From assembly GCA_045660065.1 (NCBI GenBank), contig JAZRDC010000109.1:1-13384 (forward strand): a DNA stretch of 13,384 bases. Direction: 5' to 3'. A model generated the notes under the pieces. It saw only the letters and a program-made list of their open reading frames with translations. It had not been told where the DNA came from and ran no database searches. The DNA is from RGIG2094 sp045660065 (lineage in GTDB: Bacteria > Bacillota > Clostridia > RGIG6154). Shown piece by piece: positions 8,156 to 12,811 of this stretch (position 1 is the stretch's first letter; every line of letters starts with the position of its first letter). The position numbers and the translations under genes were made by a program.

Positions 8156-8244
8156 GCTCGAGTGGCGGAACTGGCAGACGCCCGGGACTTAAAATCCCGT
8201 GGGGAGTGATCCCCGTACCGGTTCGATTCCGGTTTCGAGCACCA
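8156..8244 (+). tRNA. tRNA-Leu (anticodon UAA)
   Basis: A complete class-II tRNA of 89 bases with encoded CCA. Acceptor stem GCTCGAG pairs with TTCGAGC (last pair G-U). The anticodon stem is CGGGA/TCCCG with loop CTTAAAA, giving anticodon TAA at 8190-8192, which reads UUA. A long variable arm (GGGG/CCCC) and T-arm ACCGG-TTCGATT-CCGGT follow. The long variable arm and anticodon identify leucine. tRNA-Leu genes are frequent insertion sites for mobile elements, and an accessory region begins about 50 bases downstream. No second copy of the tRNA 3' end is in the window. Confidence 0.97.
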
Positions 8245-8247
8245 AAA

Positions 8248-8278
8248 AGGCGGTTTTTTTAAACCGTCTTTTGTTTTG
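8248..8278 (+). terminator. Rho-independent terminator of tRNA-Leu
   Basis: The 9-bp stem AGGCGGTTT / AAACCGTCT (one G-U pair) with a TTTT loop is followed by TTTGTTTT. It starts four bases after the CCA end. Confidence 0.85.
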
Positions 8279-8292
8279 CTCAAAAATATTAT

Positions 8293-8323
8293 AAACCGCT
8301 TTATAATGCCATTTATAAGCACT
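8293..8323 (+). repeat. dif-like direct repeat, copy 1 (candidate Xer recombination or attachment site)
   Basis: The first 29 bases (8293-8321) recur exactly at 9175-9203. The core has the 11-6-11 layout of XerC/XerD sites: CCGCTTTATAA, centre TGCCAT, TTATAAGCACT. As in known dif sites, the arms end in ATAA and begin with TTAT on either side of a 6-base centre. It lies 50 bases after the tRNA terminator, at the edge of the accessory region. Xer function is inferred from layout. Confidence 0.55.
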
Positions 8324-8371
8324 TAAAATTATTGATATTGTAAAATTGAAACAATTAAAAACAAAATTATT

Positions 8372-8400
8372 GGCAACAGTTAGGCAACATATAGGCAACA
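8372..8400 (+). repeat. Three 11-bp tandem iteron-like repeats (GGCAACA)
   Basis: GGCAACA occurs at 8372, 8383 and 8394, an exact 11-base period close to one helical turn, with AT-rich spacers GTTA, TATA and ATTA. This resembles short iterons bound by a protein on one face of DNA. No binding protein can be named. Confidence 0.6.
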
Positions 8401-8403
8401 ATT

Positions 8404-8440
8404 ATTCGTTTTAAATCATTTTAAAGCGAATTATTTTTTT
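8404..8440 (+). terminator. Strong hairpin followed by a T-run
   Basis: A 12-bp stem ATTCGTTTTAAA / TTTAAAGCGAAT (one G-U) with loop TCAT is followed by a T7 run near 8434-8440. It works best as a plus-strand terminator, although no plus-strand gene directly precedes it. It may insulate the tRNA from the element. Confidence 0.65.
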
Positions 8441-8460
8441 ATTATAGCGAACAACAAAAA

Positions 8461-8629
8461 CTGCCCTTATGGCAGCATTGATGTAAATATAATATTTAAG
8501 TCTCGTAGTTCTCACTCTGATGCAGAGTTTGACCGCTTCGGTGTGTATGTTTTATCCAGGAGTGATTTTGTTCTGCTGCGCTTCTGCAGCATAGTTTATC
8601 CCCGGGGAAGCGGGCAAGTTCTGAACGCA
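8461..8629. other. Hairpin-rich non-coding region at the left end of the element
   Basis: No gene is seen between the tRNA terminator and 8630. Small hairpins follow one another: CTGCC/GGCAG (8461-8475), ACTCTG/CAGAGT (8514-8528), TGCTGC/GCAGCA (8574-8591) and the palindrome CCCCGGGG (8600-8607). Two CCGCTTC-type heptamers are here (8533-8539 and, inverted, 8607-8613). The stretch is more GC-rich than the flanks. A replication origin or RNA role is possible but unproven. Confidence 0.4.
8602..8618. repeat. 17-bp direct repeat, non-coding copy
   Basis: CCGGGGAAGCGGGCAAG here is identical to 9892-9908 inside the replication initiator gene. The copy begins within the CCCCGGGG palindrome. A sequence shared by a rep gene and a non-coding hairpin region could be a Rep recognition or nicking site; this is inference. 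Confidence 0.6.
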
Positions 8630-9028
8630 CTAAATGATTTTCAAACGTTTTGCGATAAGTATTGTCATTCTGCGCTTATATTTTCCCCACGTTTTATAAC
8701 TCTTTCCTAAATCGTTTTCTTTGTTGCTTCGTTTCATATATGCGTTGTAATGCTCATAAGAAAAATAGGCTTTTAAAGGCTCGAACTCTTTAAGTGTTTC
8801 TGTGCTTAATTCCTGCAGAATAACATCACATACAGACTTGATATTTGCAAGCTCTTTTTCTATGTGCTTGACAAGTTGCTTTTCTTCTGCAGACAGAGAA
8901 GATTTTATCAGGAGCTTATTTCTTAAAGATTTTATACGTTCAACGGATTGCAACCTGTATTTGACCTGCATATAAATTTCTCTTGGTACATAATCGGCTC
9001 TGTAACTCTTAACAATATAATCTCGCAT
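8630..9028 (-). CDS. Hypothetical protein, possible phage-type transcription regulator (weak)
   Basis: A 132-residue basic protein that I do not recognise with confidence. Residues about 25-75 (after the start) look like a helical, coiled-coil-prone stretch (LQSVERIKSLRNKLL, EEKQLVKHIEKELANI). The C-terminus, GKSYKTWGKYKRRMTILIAKRL, resembles the last helix-turn-helix part of RinA/ArpU-type phage late regulators, but only weakly. ATG at 9028 is preferred, because AAAGGTG lies six bases upstream; an in-frame GTG at 9034 is part of that site. It stands alone between the two 29-bp dif-like repeats, so it may be cargo of a separate 0.9-kb module. It is on the same strand as the rep operon, but about 310 bases beyond it. 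Confidence 0.65.
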   Translation of the reverse strand: MRDYIVKSYRADYVPREIYMQVKYRLQSVERIKSLRNKLLIKSSLSAEEKQLVKHIEKELANIKSVCDVILQELSTETLKEFEPLKAYFSYEHYNAYMKRSNKENDLGKSYKTWGKYKRRMTILIAKRLKII

Positions 9029-9068
9029 AATCACCTTTACACAATAAAATATATTTATCTTGCATCAG

Positions 9069-9098
9069 TTCTGAACTGTCTGCAGATATAACCGCTTC
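9069..9098 (+). repeat. Bipartite repeat TTCTGAAC-N15-CCGCTTC, copy 1
   Basis: TTCTGAAC at 9069 and CCGCTTC at 9092 have the same 23-base offset as a second copy at 10448/10471; both also share ATAA directly before CCGCTTC. The left half is embedded in a short inverted repeat, CAGTTC-T-GAACTG (9066-9078). Confidence 0.5.
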
Positions 9099-9174
9099 CG
9101 GGAATAAGTATACATTAACACTCTCGCTCATGGCGCAGATGCTCACAATATAACCGGCACGTGCGAATATTTTA

Positions 9175-9205
9175 AAACCGCTTTATAATGCCATTTATAA
9201 GCATA
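9175..9205 (+). repeat. dif-like direct repeat, copy 2
   Basis: Exact 29-base copy (9175-9203) of 8293-8321, in the same orientation, 882 bases away. Core: CCGCTTTATAA, TGCCAT, TTATAAGCATA. The last arm and its flank (ATAAGCATATAA, 9197-9208) recur at 13228-13239. It separates the isolated 132-residue gene from the replication module. The region 9035-9346 contains no gene. Confidence 0.6.
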
Positions 9206-9297
9206 TAAAAATAATTAAATACGCATTTGCATAATTTATAATACAAAAAGGATTGATATATCCAAATCAAAAAAAGTCTTATGTAAAGCCGATTTCT

Positions 9298-9330
9298 CGC
9301 ACGCACGCACACACGCACGCGCACGCGTGT
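9298..9330. repeat. Alternating purine-pyrimidine tract (CG/CA)n
   Basis: Thirty-three bases alternate strictly between pyrimidine and purine, made of CG, CA and TG steps, directly after the end of the rep gene (stop at 9347). Such tracts favour Z-DNA. Its end, GCGTGT then T-run, can pair with ACACGC upstream to form a weak plus-strand terminator. Confidence 0.7.
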
Positions 9331-9346
9331 TTTTTGTTGCGAACTA

Positions 9347-10201
9347 TTACGAACTTATCCGCTTCGGCTTTTTCTTTTCGATATCACATAATTTTTGTGT
9401 TTTAATAAGCCTTATGTATGAATACAGTCCACCGTTTACATCATTCTCAATAATTTCAGGAATTTCACACAGAGAATAACCCGGGTATTGCTTTTTGATT
9501 TCTTCTTCAAGTCCATTCAGATCTATAAAGTTTTTCCAATAATCAAGTTGCTTTTGTGTTATTTTGCCTGTGCGTTCTGTTGCTTCAGGTCTCTTCAGGT
9601 TTTTCGAAGGTGTAAAATGTCTGAACAACAATCTTTGCTTTGTAACATAGGTCGCAAGACCAATACAACCGCTTTTGTTAAATTGCAGAGTTCTTGTGTT
9701 TGCATATCCTAAATTCCAAACATTCTCAATGGTAGTTCGGTCCACACCACCCGAAATTATAAGGTGATGATGAACTCTGTTGCTCTGCTCACCTTTTTCG
9801 GTAACATGGATATATTTAAGCTCTGCAGCTTGTTTTTTATATACACGTTTTAAACGTCTGATAAAGTTTTGTATATTCTTTTGAGCTTGTTCCGGGGAAG
9901 CGGGCAAGCTCTCTTTATCATAAGTCAGATGCAGAGCATAGTCGTTTTCGGTAAAGTTCAGGTTTATAAGTCTTGACAAAGCATTTGCAGAGTTTTTGTC
10001 ATTTAAACGTTGTTGTGATGCCTTGGTCTCTTTGTACTTTGCTTTTCGCTTTCCGTTCTTTTTGTATACCGGGTATAAATGTATATCCATATAATCACCG
10101 CACTTGTATATTTTTTCTCTGTATTTTCTTCTCACTTTATCAAATTTCCCCTTGCGCCCGCACTCTTTTGTGTGTGGTTGGTTAGTTATGCTATCATACA
10201 A
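9347..10201 (-). CDS. Rolling-circle-type replication initiator (HUH endonuclease, Rep)
   Basis: A 284-residue Rep protein. The HUH endonuclease signatures are in order: motif 1 DYALHLTYD (87-95), the metal-binding HUH motif RVHHHLII (His144-146), and the catalytic tyrosine motif TYVTKQ with Tyr185 and Lys188 (YxxK), i.e. a single-tyrosine enzyme. It would nick one strand at an origin, stay bound to the 5' end and start rolling-circle replication of the excised element. The N-terminal YREKIYKCGDYMDIHLYP segment looks like a genuine conserved part, supporting the ATG at 10201, although the ribosome site (CAAGG) is weak. The leader is highly structured and seems covered by an antisense RNA. It ends the long minus-strand early operon. 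A relaxase role is less likely, because the protein is short and lacks mobilisation features. Confidence 0.85.
   Translation of the reverse strand: MYDSITNQPHTKECGRKGKFDKVRRKYREKIYKCGDYMDIHLYPVYKKNGKRKAKYKETKASQQRLNDKNSANALSRLINLNFTENDYALHLTYDKESLPASPEQAQKNIQNFIRRLKRVYKKQAAELKYIHVTEKGEQSNRVHHHLIISGGVDRTTIENVWNLGYANTRTLQFNKSGCIGLATYVTKQRLLFRHFTPSKNLKRPEATERTGKITQKQLDYWKNFIDLNGLEEEIKKQYPGYSLCEIPEIIENDVNGGLYSYIRLIKTQKLCDIEKKKPKRISS
9892..9908. repeat. 17-bp direct repeat, copy inside rep
   Basis: Identical to 8602-8618. Within rep it encodes the segment around SLPASPEQ. Origins inside the initiator gene are known in several rolling-circle replicons, so this is a candidate origin-related site. 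Confidence 0.5.
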
Positions 10202-10210
10202 GCCTTGAAA

Positions 10211-10260
10211 CTGCCCTGCGGACAGTCAGGAGCAAAGCAGATGTTTATCCGCTTCGCTCC
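10211..10260 (-). promoter_or_regulatory. Structured leader of rep mRNA
   Basis: Two hairpins sit just upstream of the rep start on the minus strand. The first, GGAGCGAAGC / GCTTTGCTCC (10229-10260), has 10 pairs with one G-U and a 12-base loop. The second, CTGTCC-GCA-GGGCAG (10211-10225), has 6 pairs and ends a few bases before the weak ribosome site. Such structure near a start usually restrains translation and suggests RNA-level control of rep. Confidence 0.55.
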
Positions 10261-10284
10261 GCATAAAGACTTATTAAAAAATAG

Positions 10285-10313
10285 TTGCTTTTTTGCGCTA
10301 TTTATGATAAAAT
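10285..10313 (+). promoter_or_regulatory. Candidate promoter of a small antisense RNA
   Basis: TTGCTT (10285-10290), a 17-base spacer and TAAAAT (10308-10313) on the plus strand, opposite to rep. No plus-strand protein gene follows before the terminator at 10360. Confidence 0.45.
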
Positions 10314-10319
10314 AAGAAC

Positions 10320-10390
10320 AGGAGAGATAAGGTTTCCCCTTATTTATCTGTTTGGTGTTGAGTTTGCGTGTTTTCGCAAACTCTTTTTTT
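10320..10390 (+). ncRNA. Candidate counter-transcribed RNA controlling rep
   Basis: A predicted transcript of about 71 bases starts near 10320 and ends at a perfect terminator: stem GAGTTTGCG / CGCAAACTC (10360-10368 with 10375-10383), loop TGTTTT, then T7. A 5' hairpin, ATAAGG-TTTCC-CCTTAT (10327-10343), precedes it, and AGATAA/TTATCT offers an alternative pairing. No open frame of note lies within. On the minus strand the same hairpin has no U-tract, so rep mRNA would read through. Antisense RNAs of this size in the rep leader are the usual copy-number control of many plasmids (for example the pT181 and pIP501 types). The function is inferred from position and shape. Confidence 0.5.
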
Positions 10391-10419
10391 ATCCTCATAA
10401 TTTGCGCATGTGCGCTTCA

Positions 10420-10608
10420 TCAGCACGCACGTTCTGAAAAATAATCCTTCTGAACTCTCCCGGAGCATAACCGCTTCGGGTTATTTTCTACCGTCATACT
10501 TTCAACACTCTTTTCGAGCATCTTATCAACGCATGGTATTTTTTCAATGACACACATTGCTATAAACACAAGCAATATAACGCACATTCCTAATACTAAC
10601 TCAAACAT
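10420..10608 (-). CDS. Small single-span membrane protein, unknown function
   Basis: A 62-residue protein with one N-terminal hydrophobic segment (about 3-21, VLGMCVILLVFIAMCVI), then a polar tail. The start is supported by GTGAGGATAAAC, whose TGA is the stop of the upstream gene, so the two are translationally linked. It is the last small gene before the rep leader. No family is recognised. Confidence 0.6.
   Translation of the reverse strand: MFELVLGMCVILLVFIAMCVIEKIPCVDKMLEKSVESMTVENNPKRLCSGRVQKDYFSERAC
10448..10477 (+). repeat. Bipartite repeat TTCTGAAC-N15-CCGCTTC, copy 2
   Basis: Same half-sites and same 23-base offset as at 9069-9098. This copy lies inside the 3' part of the 62-residue gene. 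The left half is followed by TCTC and the right half is preceded by CATAA. Confidence 0.45.
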
Positions 10609-10617
10609 TGTTTATCC

Positions 10618-10962
10618 TCACTCTTTCTGATGCTTTTCGGCTTTCAGTTTTTTAACCGCTTCAATCTCTTGTTTGTATATATCTTCGAAGCTCTCGTATG
10701 AATCAAACAAATCGTTAAAAGCCTTTTCAGGTTCATTCAGGATATAGTGCAAAGATTTAGCTAAAATCAAGCCACATTTAACACCATTATCAAACGCGGC
10801 ACTCTCAACACCACCGATAAGAGATTCTAAAAACATACTTGTTTTGTTGTCTGTCTTTAAATCTATGTACTCATTTGTTAAGTTGCTGATTTTACTGCCA
10901 TATTCATTTCCAAAGATACTGCCATAATGGTCCATAGCTTCGTTTAAAAGTCTTATATGCAC
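10618..10962 (-). CDS. Hypothetical protein of the element early operon
   Basis: A 114-residue, largely helical protein of unknown family. A hydrophobic middle part (SLIGGVESAAFDNGVKCGLILAKSL) is followed by a charged tail rich in Lys and Glu. The GTG start at 10962 overlaps the preceding gene by 10 bases and has AAAGGTGGTGA upstream, so coupling is likely. A loose similarity in pattern to small helical DUF6809-like proteins of clostridial elements is only a guess. Confidence 0.6.
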   Translation of the reverse strand: MHIRLLNEAMDHYGSIFGNEYGSKISNLTNEYIDLKTDNKTSMFLESLIGGVESAAFDNGVKCGLILAKSLHYILNEPEKAFNDLFDSYESFEDIYKQEIEAVKKLKAEKHQKE

Positions 10963-11243
10963 TTTTCATCACCACCTTTTTCCCTTGCCTTTAACATATC
11001 TTTTAATTTTTCGGCATATTCTGAACATTCTTTATTGTCTTTTATCATGCCGCATAAATAATCAAAAAGCATATCAGTAAGTAGTTTCAGCTCATCAATA
11101 ACCCCTACATCAAAAATTTTTTCTTCCAAACGTTTGTCAAGCTGACAATGTATTAAAGCAATTTTATCAAGGTGCTTTTTTTGTGCATAAATATTAGCAC
11201 TAACAGTGTTGGCAATAGTTATTACATTTTTTTCGTTTAACAT
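10953..11243 (-). CDS. Hypothetical helical protein of the element early operon
   Basis: A 96-residue protein, predicted all-helical from its heptad-like pattern (LDKIALIHCQLDKRLEEKI; MLFDYLCGMIKDNKE). A strong ribosome site, TGAGGTG, precedes the ATG at 11243, and its stop overlaps the next gene. No motif allows a functional call. It is co-transcribed with the excisionase-like gene upstream. Confidence 0.6.
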   Translation of the reverse strand: MLNEKNVITIANTVSANIYAQKKHLDKIALIHCQLDKRLEEKIFDVGVIDELKLLTDMLFDYLCGMIKDNKECSEYAEKLKDMLKAREKGGDEKCI

Positions 11244-11255
11244 TGCATCAGCACC

Positions 11256-11483
11256 TCACATTCTTTTTTCCATAGTCCATTGTTCAAAGGCGGGCTTTGA
11301 AACTCTCAATATCTTTCCAATGGATATAAGCGGGAAATCTGCCCTGTGCATAATTTCCCTTGCAGTAGGTATAGAGCAATCCATAATTCGCGCAATGTCT
11401 TTTGTAGTATACATTACTGTATCAGGCTCTCTTATAATCTCATTATCAGCTGACTGCGGAAACGCACAAATTTTGTTTGACAT
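11256..11483 (-). CDS. Excisionase-like / HTH_17 DNA-binding protein
   Basis: A 75-residue protein whose residues 25-70 form a MerR-like winged helix of the excisionase family: YTTKDIARIMDCSIPTAREI, then FPLISIGKILRVSKPAFEQW. Such proteins bind att sites and steer recombination towards excision, or act as small regulators. The ATG has GGAAGGGAG upstream. It overlaps the zinc-ribbon gene before it by 38 bases. An excisionase without an integrase in view fits either an integrase beyond the right edge or use of host Xer recombinases. Confidence 0.8.
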   Translation of the reverse strand: MSNKICAFPQSADNEIIREPDTVMYTTKDIARIMDCSIPTAREIMHRADFPLISIGKILRVSKPAFEQWTMEKRM

Positions 11484-11622
11484 TTATAGCACTCCCTTCC
11501 TGTAGCTTAACATTGTTATTGCTTTTCTTCTTTGGTTTTGCCATTTTTCTCTTTGGTTGGCAGGTGCAAACCTCACCTGCATCTAAATTATCCCCACAAA
11601 AGGGGCAAGTCTTATATTGCAT
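11446..11622 (-). CDS. Small zinc-ribbon protein
   Basis: A 58-codon frame with a good ribosome site (AGAGAGGAG, 8 bases before the ATG at 11622). The N-terminus TCPFCGDNLDAGEVCTCQ has four cysteines in a CxxC...CxC pattern (Cys6, 9, 19, 21), typical of short zinc ribbons. A basic middle segment (KRKMAKPKKK) follows, which may bind nucleic acid. The 3' end overlaps the excisionase-like gene by 38 bases in another frame, and it follows the 67-residue gene after 33 bases. Role unknown. Without this gene the 170-base gap in the operon would be unexplained. Confidence 0.62.
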   Translation of the reverse strand: MQYKTCPFCGDNLDAGEVCTCQPKRKMAKPKKKSNNNVKLQEGSAINVKQNLCVSAVS

Positions 11623-11655
11623 TTGTATTTCTCCTCTCTTAAAACTGCTCCTGTA

Positions 11656-11859
11656 TTATTCTTCTTTTTCTTCTTTGGCACTCTCAATGCTCTTTGCAAG
11701 CAAAAATGTTTGTTCGTGAACATCAAGCAATCTGTCAAAAGCAAATCTTAATAACGTTCTGAACTCTTCCGCATCAGTACATTTTTCAAGTGCTATGCGT
11801 ACAAGTCCTGTTATCTGCTCAACATCTCGTGCCATAGTTAAAACTTTTACCTTGTCCAA
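11656..11859 (-). CDS. Hypothetical small acidic helical protein
   Basis: A 67-residue protein rich in Leu, Glu and Ala, apparently a helical bundle (EQITGLVRIALEKC, EEFRTLLRFAFDRLLDVHEQ). The TTG at 11859 is preferred: GCGAGGTG lies about six to eight bases upstream, and the in-frame GTG at 11868 is part of that ribosome site. With the GTG it would have 70 residues. It is the first gene of the block 11.86-9.35 kb. No family is recognised. Confidence 0.55.
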   Translation of the reverse strand: MDKVKVLTMARDVEQITGLVRIALEKCTDAEEFRTLLRFAFDRLLDVHEQTFLLAKSIESAKEEKEE

Positions 11860-11944
11860 TGGTATCACCTCGCTTTTTTAGACACAAAGTTTCACAAACT
11901 TACTGCACCGCTTCCGCTTTGTATATGTACTTAAGTATACTGTA

Positions 11945-12142
11945 TCAGTCGGCAGCATTTATCGCAAATAAGTATTCTGCAGTCTTGGAAAATAGTTTGC
12001 TTAATCGCAATGCCTCTAAAATAGTAAATTTTCCACTTTTTTTCTTGCTCTCATACGAAACACGCGATAAATTCAAGTAATCTGCTACTGCTTGATTGGT
12101 GAGACGTTTTCGAGCCTGTTCTGCTTCCAAATTATCAAACAT
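11945..12142 (-). CDS. Small XRE-family HTH protein (Cro-like)
   Basis: A 65-residue DNA-binding protein. The HTH covers about residues 14-47 (LTNQAVADYLNLSRVSYESKKK), and the end FSKTAEYLF is typical of Cro/cI-type folds. A near-perfect ribosome site, AAGGAGG, precedes the ATG. It is the first gene of the leftward early transcript, driven by a promoter covered by operator repeats, and diverges from the larger repressor. By analogy with phage switches it is the Cro-like counterpart. A 76-base gap to the next gene holds a palindrome TACTTAAGTA (11928-11937) and may carry a second promoter. Confidence 0.8.
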   Translation of the reverse strand: MFDNLEAEQARKRLTNQAVADYLNLSRVSYESKKKSGKFTILEALRLSKLFSKTAEYLFAINAAD

Positions 12143-12169
12143 AGCTTCCCTCCTTAATTGGAAAATATC

Positions 12170-12258
12170 AGCAAAATGCTAACTTGTATAAATAATATCA
12201 TCATTTTGCTAATTTGTCAATAACTTTTTGCTAATTCTTTATCATTTTGCTAATTTGT
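12170..12258. promoter_or_regulatory. Four operator-like repeats of the element switch
   Basis: The unit ATCATTTTGCTAATTTGT is present twice without mismatch (12200-12217 and 12241-12258). A shorter copy TTTTGCTAATT lies at 12226-12236 and a variant TGCTAACTTGT at 12177-12187, the latter preceded by an inverted AGCAAAATG. The second site lies within the leftward promoter, and the fourth just upstream of the rightward -35. This is a layout for mutual control by the cI-like and Cro-like proteins. Confidence 0.75.
12192..12220 (-). promoter_or_regulatory. Leftward early promoter
   Basis: TTGACA (12215-12220), a 17-base spacer and TATTAT (12192-12197) on the minus strand. An 18-bp operator unit covers the spacer and part of the -35, so repressor binding should block it. 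It drives the Cro-like gene and probably the rep operon. Confidence 0.85.
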
Positions 12259-12260
12259 TA

Positions 12261-12289
12261 TTGACAACACAATTTTTTTATGATATTAT
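12261..12289 (+). promoter_or_regulatory. Rightward promoter of the repressor gene
   Basis: TTGACA (12261-12266), a 17-base spacer and TATTAT (12284-12289). An operator unit ends two bases before the -35, a position suited to autoregulation. Confidence 0.82.
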
Positions 12290-12327
12290 TTTCTTATCAA
12301 ATTGATAACTTTTAAGAGGTGAACGGA

Positions 12328-12744
12328 ATGTCGGTTTTTAGTGAAAGACTTACTGCAACACGCAAGGAAAAAGGATATACACAAAAGTATTTGGCAGAAT
12401 TGCTTGAAATTAGCCCCACAAGACTTAACTATTGGGAAAAAGGTAAACGAGAGCCTGATATGTTAAAAGTATTAAAAATTGCAAAAACTCTCGAGGTGTC
12501 TATTGATTATTTGATTGGTAATTCAGACAACCCACAACAAAGTCTTGTGGAAATGATGTGGACCGAAGAAGATAAAATAAAAAAACAGCTTATCGCTGAT
12601 TATGAGAGATTGACTTATTTAGGAGAAAAGAAACTTTTAGAATATATGGCAGATTTACTCGCTAATCCCAAATATGCTTTTTCAGAGGAAAAGATGCAAG
12701 AATTGAAAAATTTTAGGTTTCCTGACGAAATAGAAAACAAATAA
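12328..12744 (+). CDS. cI-like XRE-family repressor
   Basis: A 138-residue regulator. The N-terminal HTH_3 domain reads ERLTATRKEKGYTQKYLAEL, then LEISPTRLNYWEKGKREPD, ending VSIDYLIG, which is canonical. About 70 C-terminal residues are helical and charged, likely for dimerisation; there is no LexA-type peptidase domain, so induction would not be by RecA self-cleavage. The ATG at 12328 is used because AAGAGG lies eight bases upstream; the in-frame GTG at 12319 belongs to that site. It is divergent from the Cro-like gene, and the operator array lies between them. It most likely keeps the element silent. Confidence 0.85.
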   Translation: MSVFSERLTATRKEKGYTQKYLAELLEISPTRLNYWEKGKREPDMLKVLKIAKTLEVSIDYLIGNSDNPQQSLVEMMWTEEDKIKKQLIADYERLTYLGEKKLLEYMADLLANPKYAFSEEKMQELKNFRFPDEIENK

Positions 12745-12811
12745 CAAATTATTATTGGTAAAAGCTGCATTCAAACTTTTTAAAAAACTATTAAAAACAA
12801 AGGAGATTATT

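Noticed and set aside
8222..8244. tRNA-Leu 3' end as attachment site of the element
   Set aside because: No second copy of the tRNA 3' end exists in the window. A distant copy beyond 13384 cannot be excluded.
8137..8401. Two minus-strand frames across tRNA-Leu and the repeats
   Set aside because: They arise from reading the tRNA and its terminator on the wrong strand.
9473..10315. Plus-strand frames of 70-78 codons opposite rep
   Set aside because: Shadows of rep without ribosome sites; the HUH and tyrosine motifs are on the minus strand.
12170..12258. Operator repeats as a CRISPR array
   Set aside because: Only two full units of 18 bp, with unequal spacers of 23 bases or less, set exactly on promoter elements; no cas genes.
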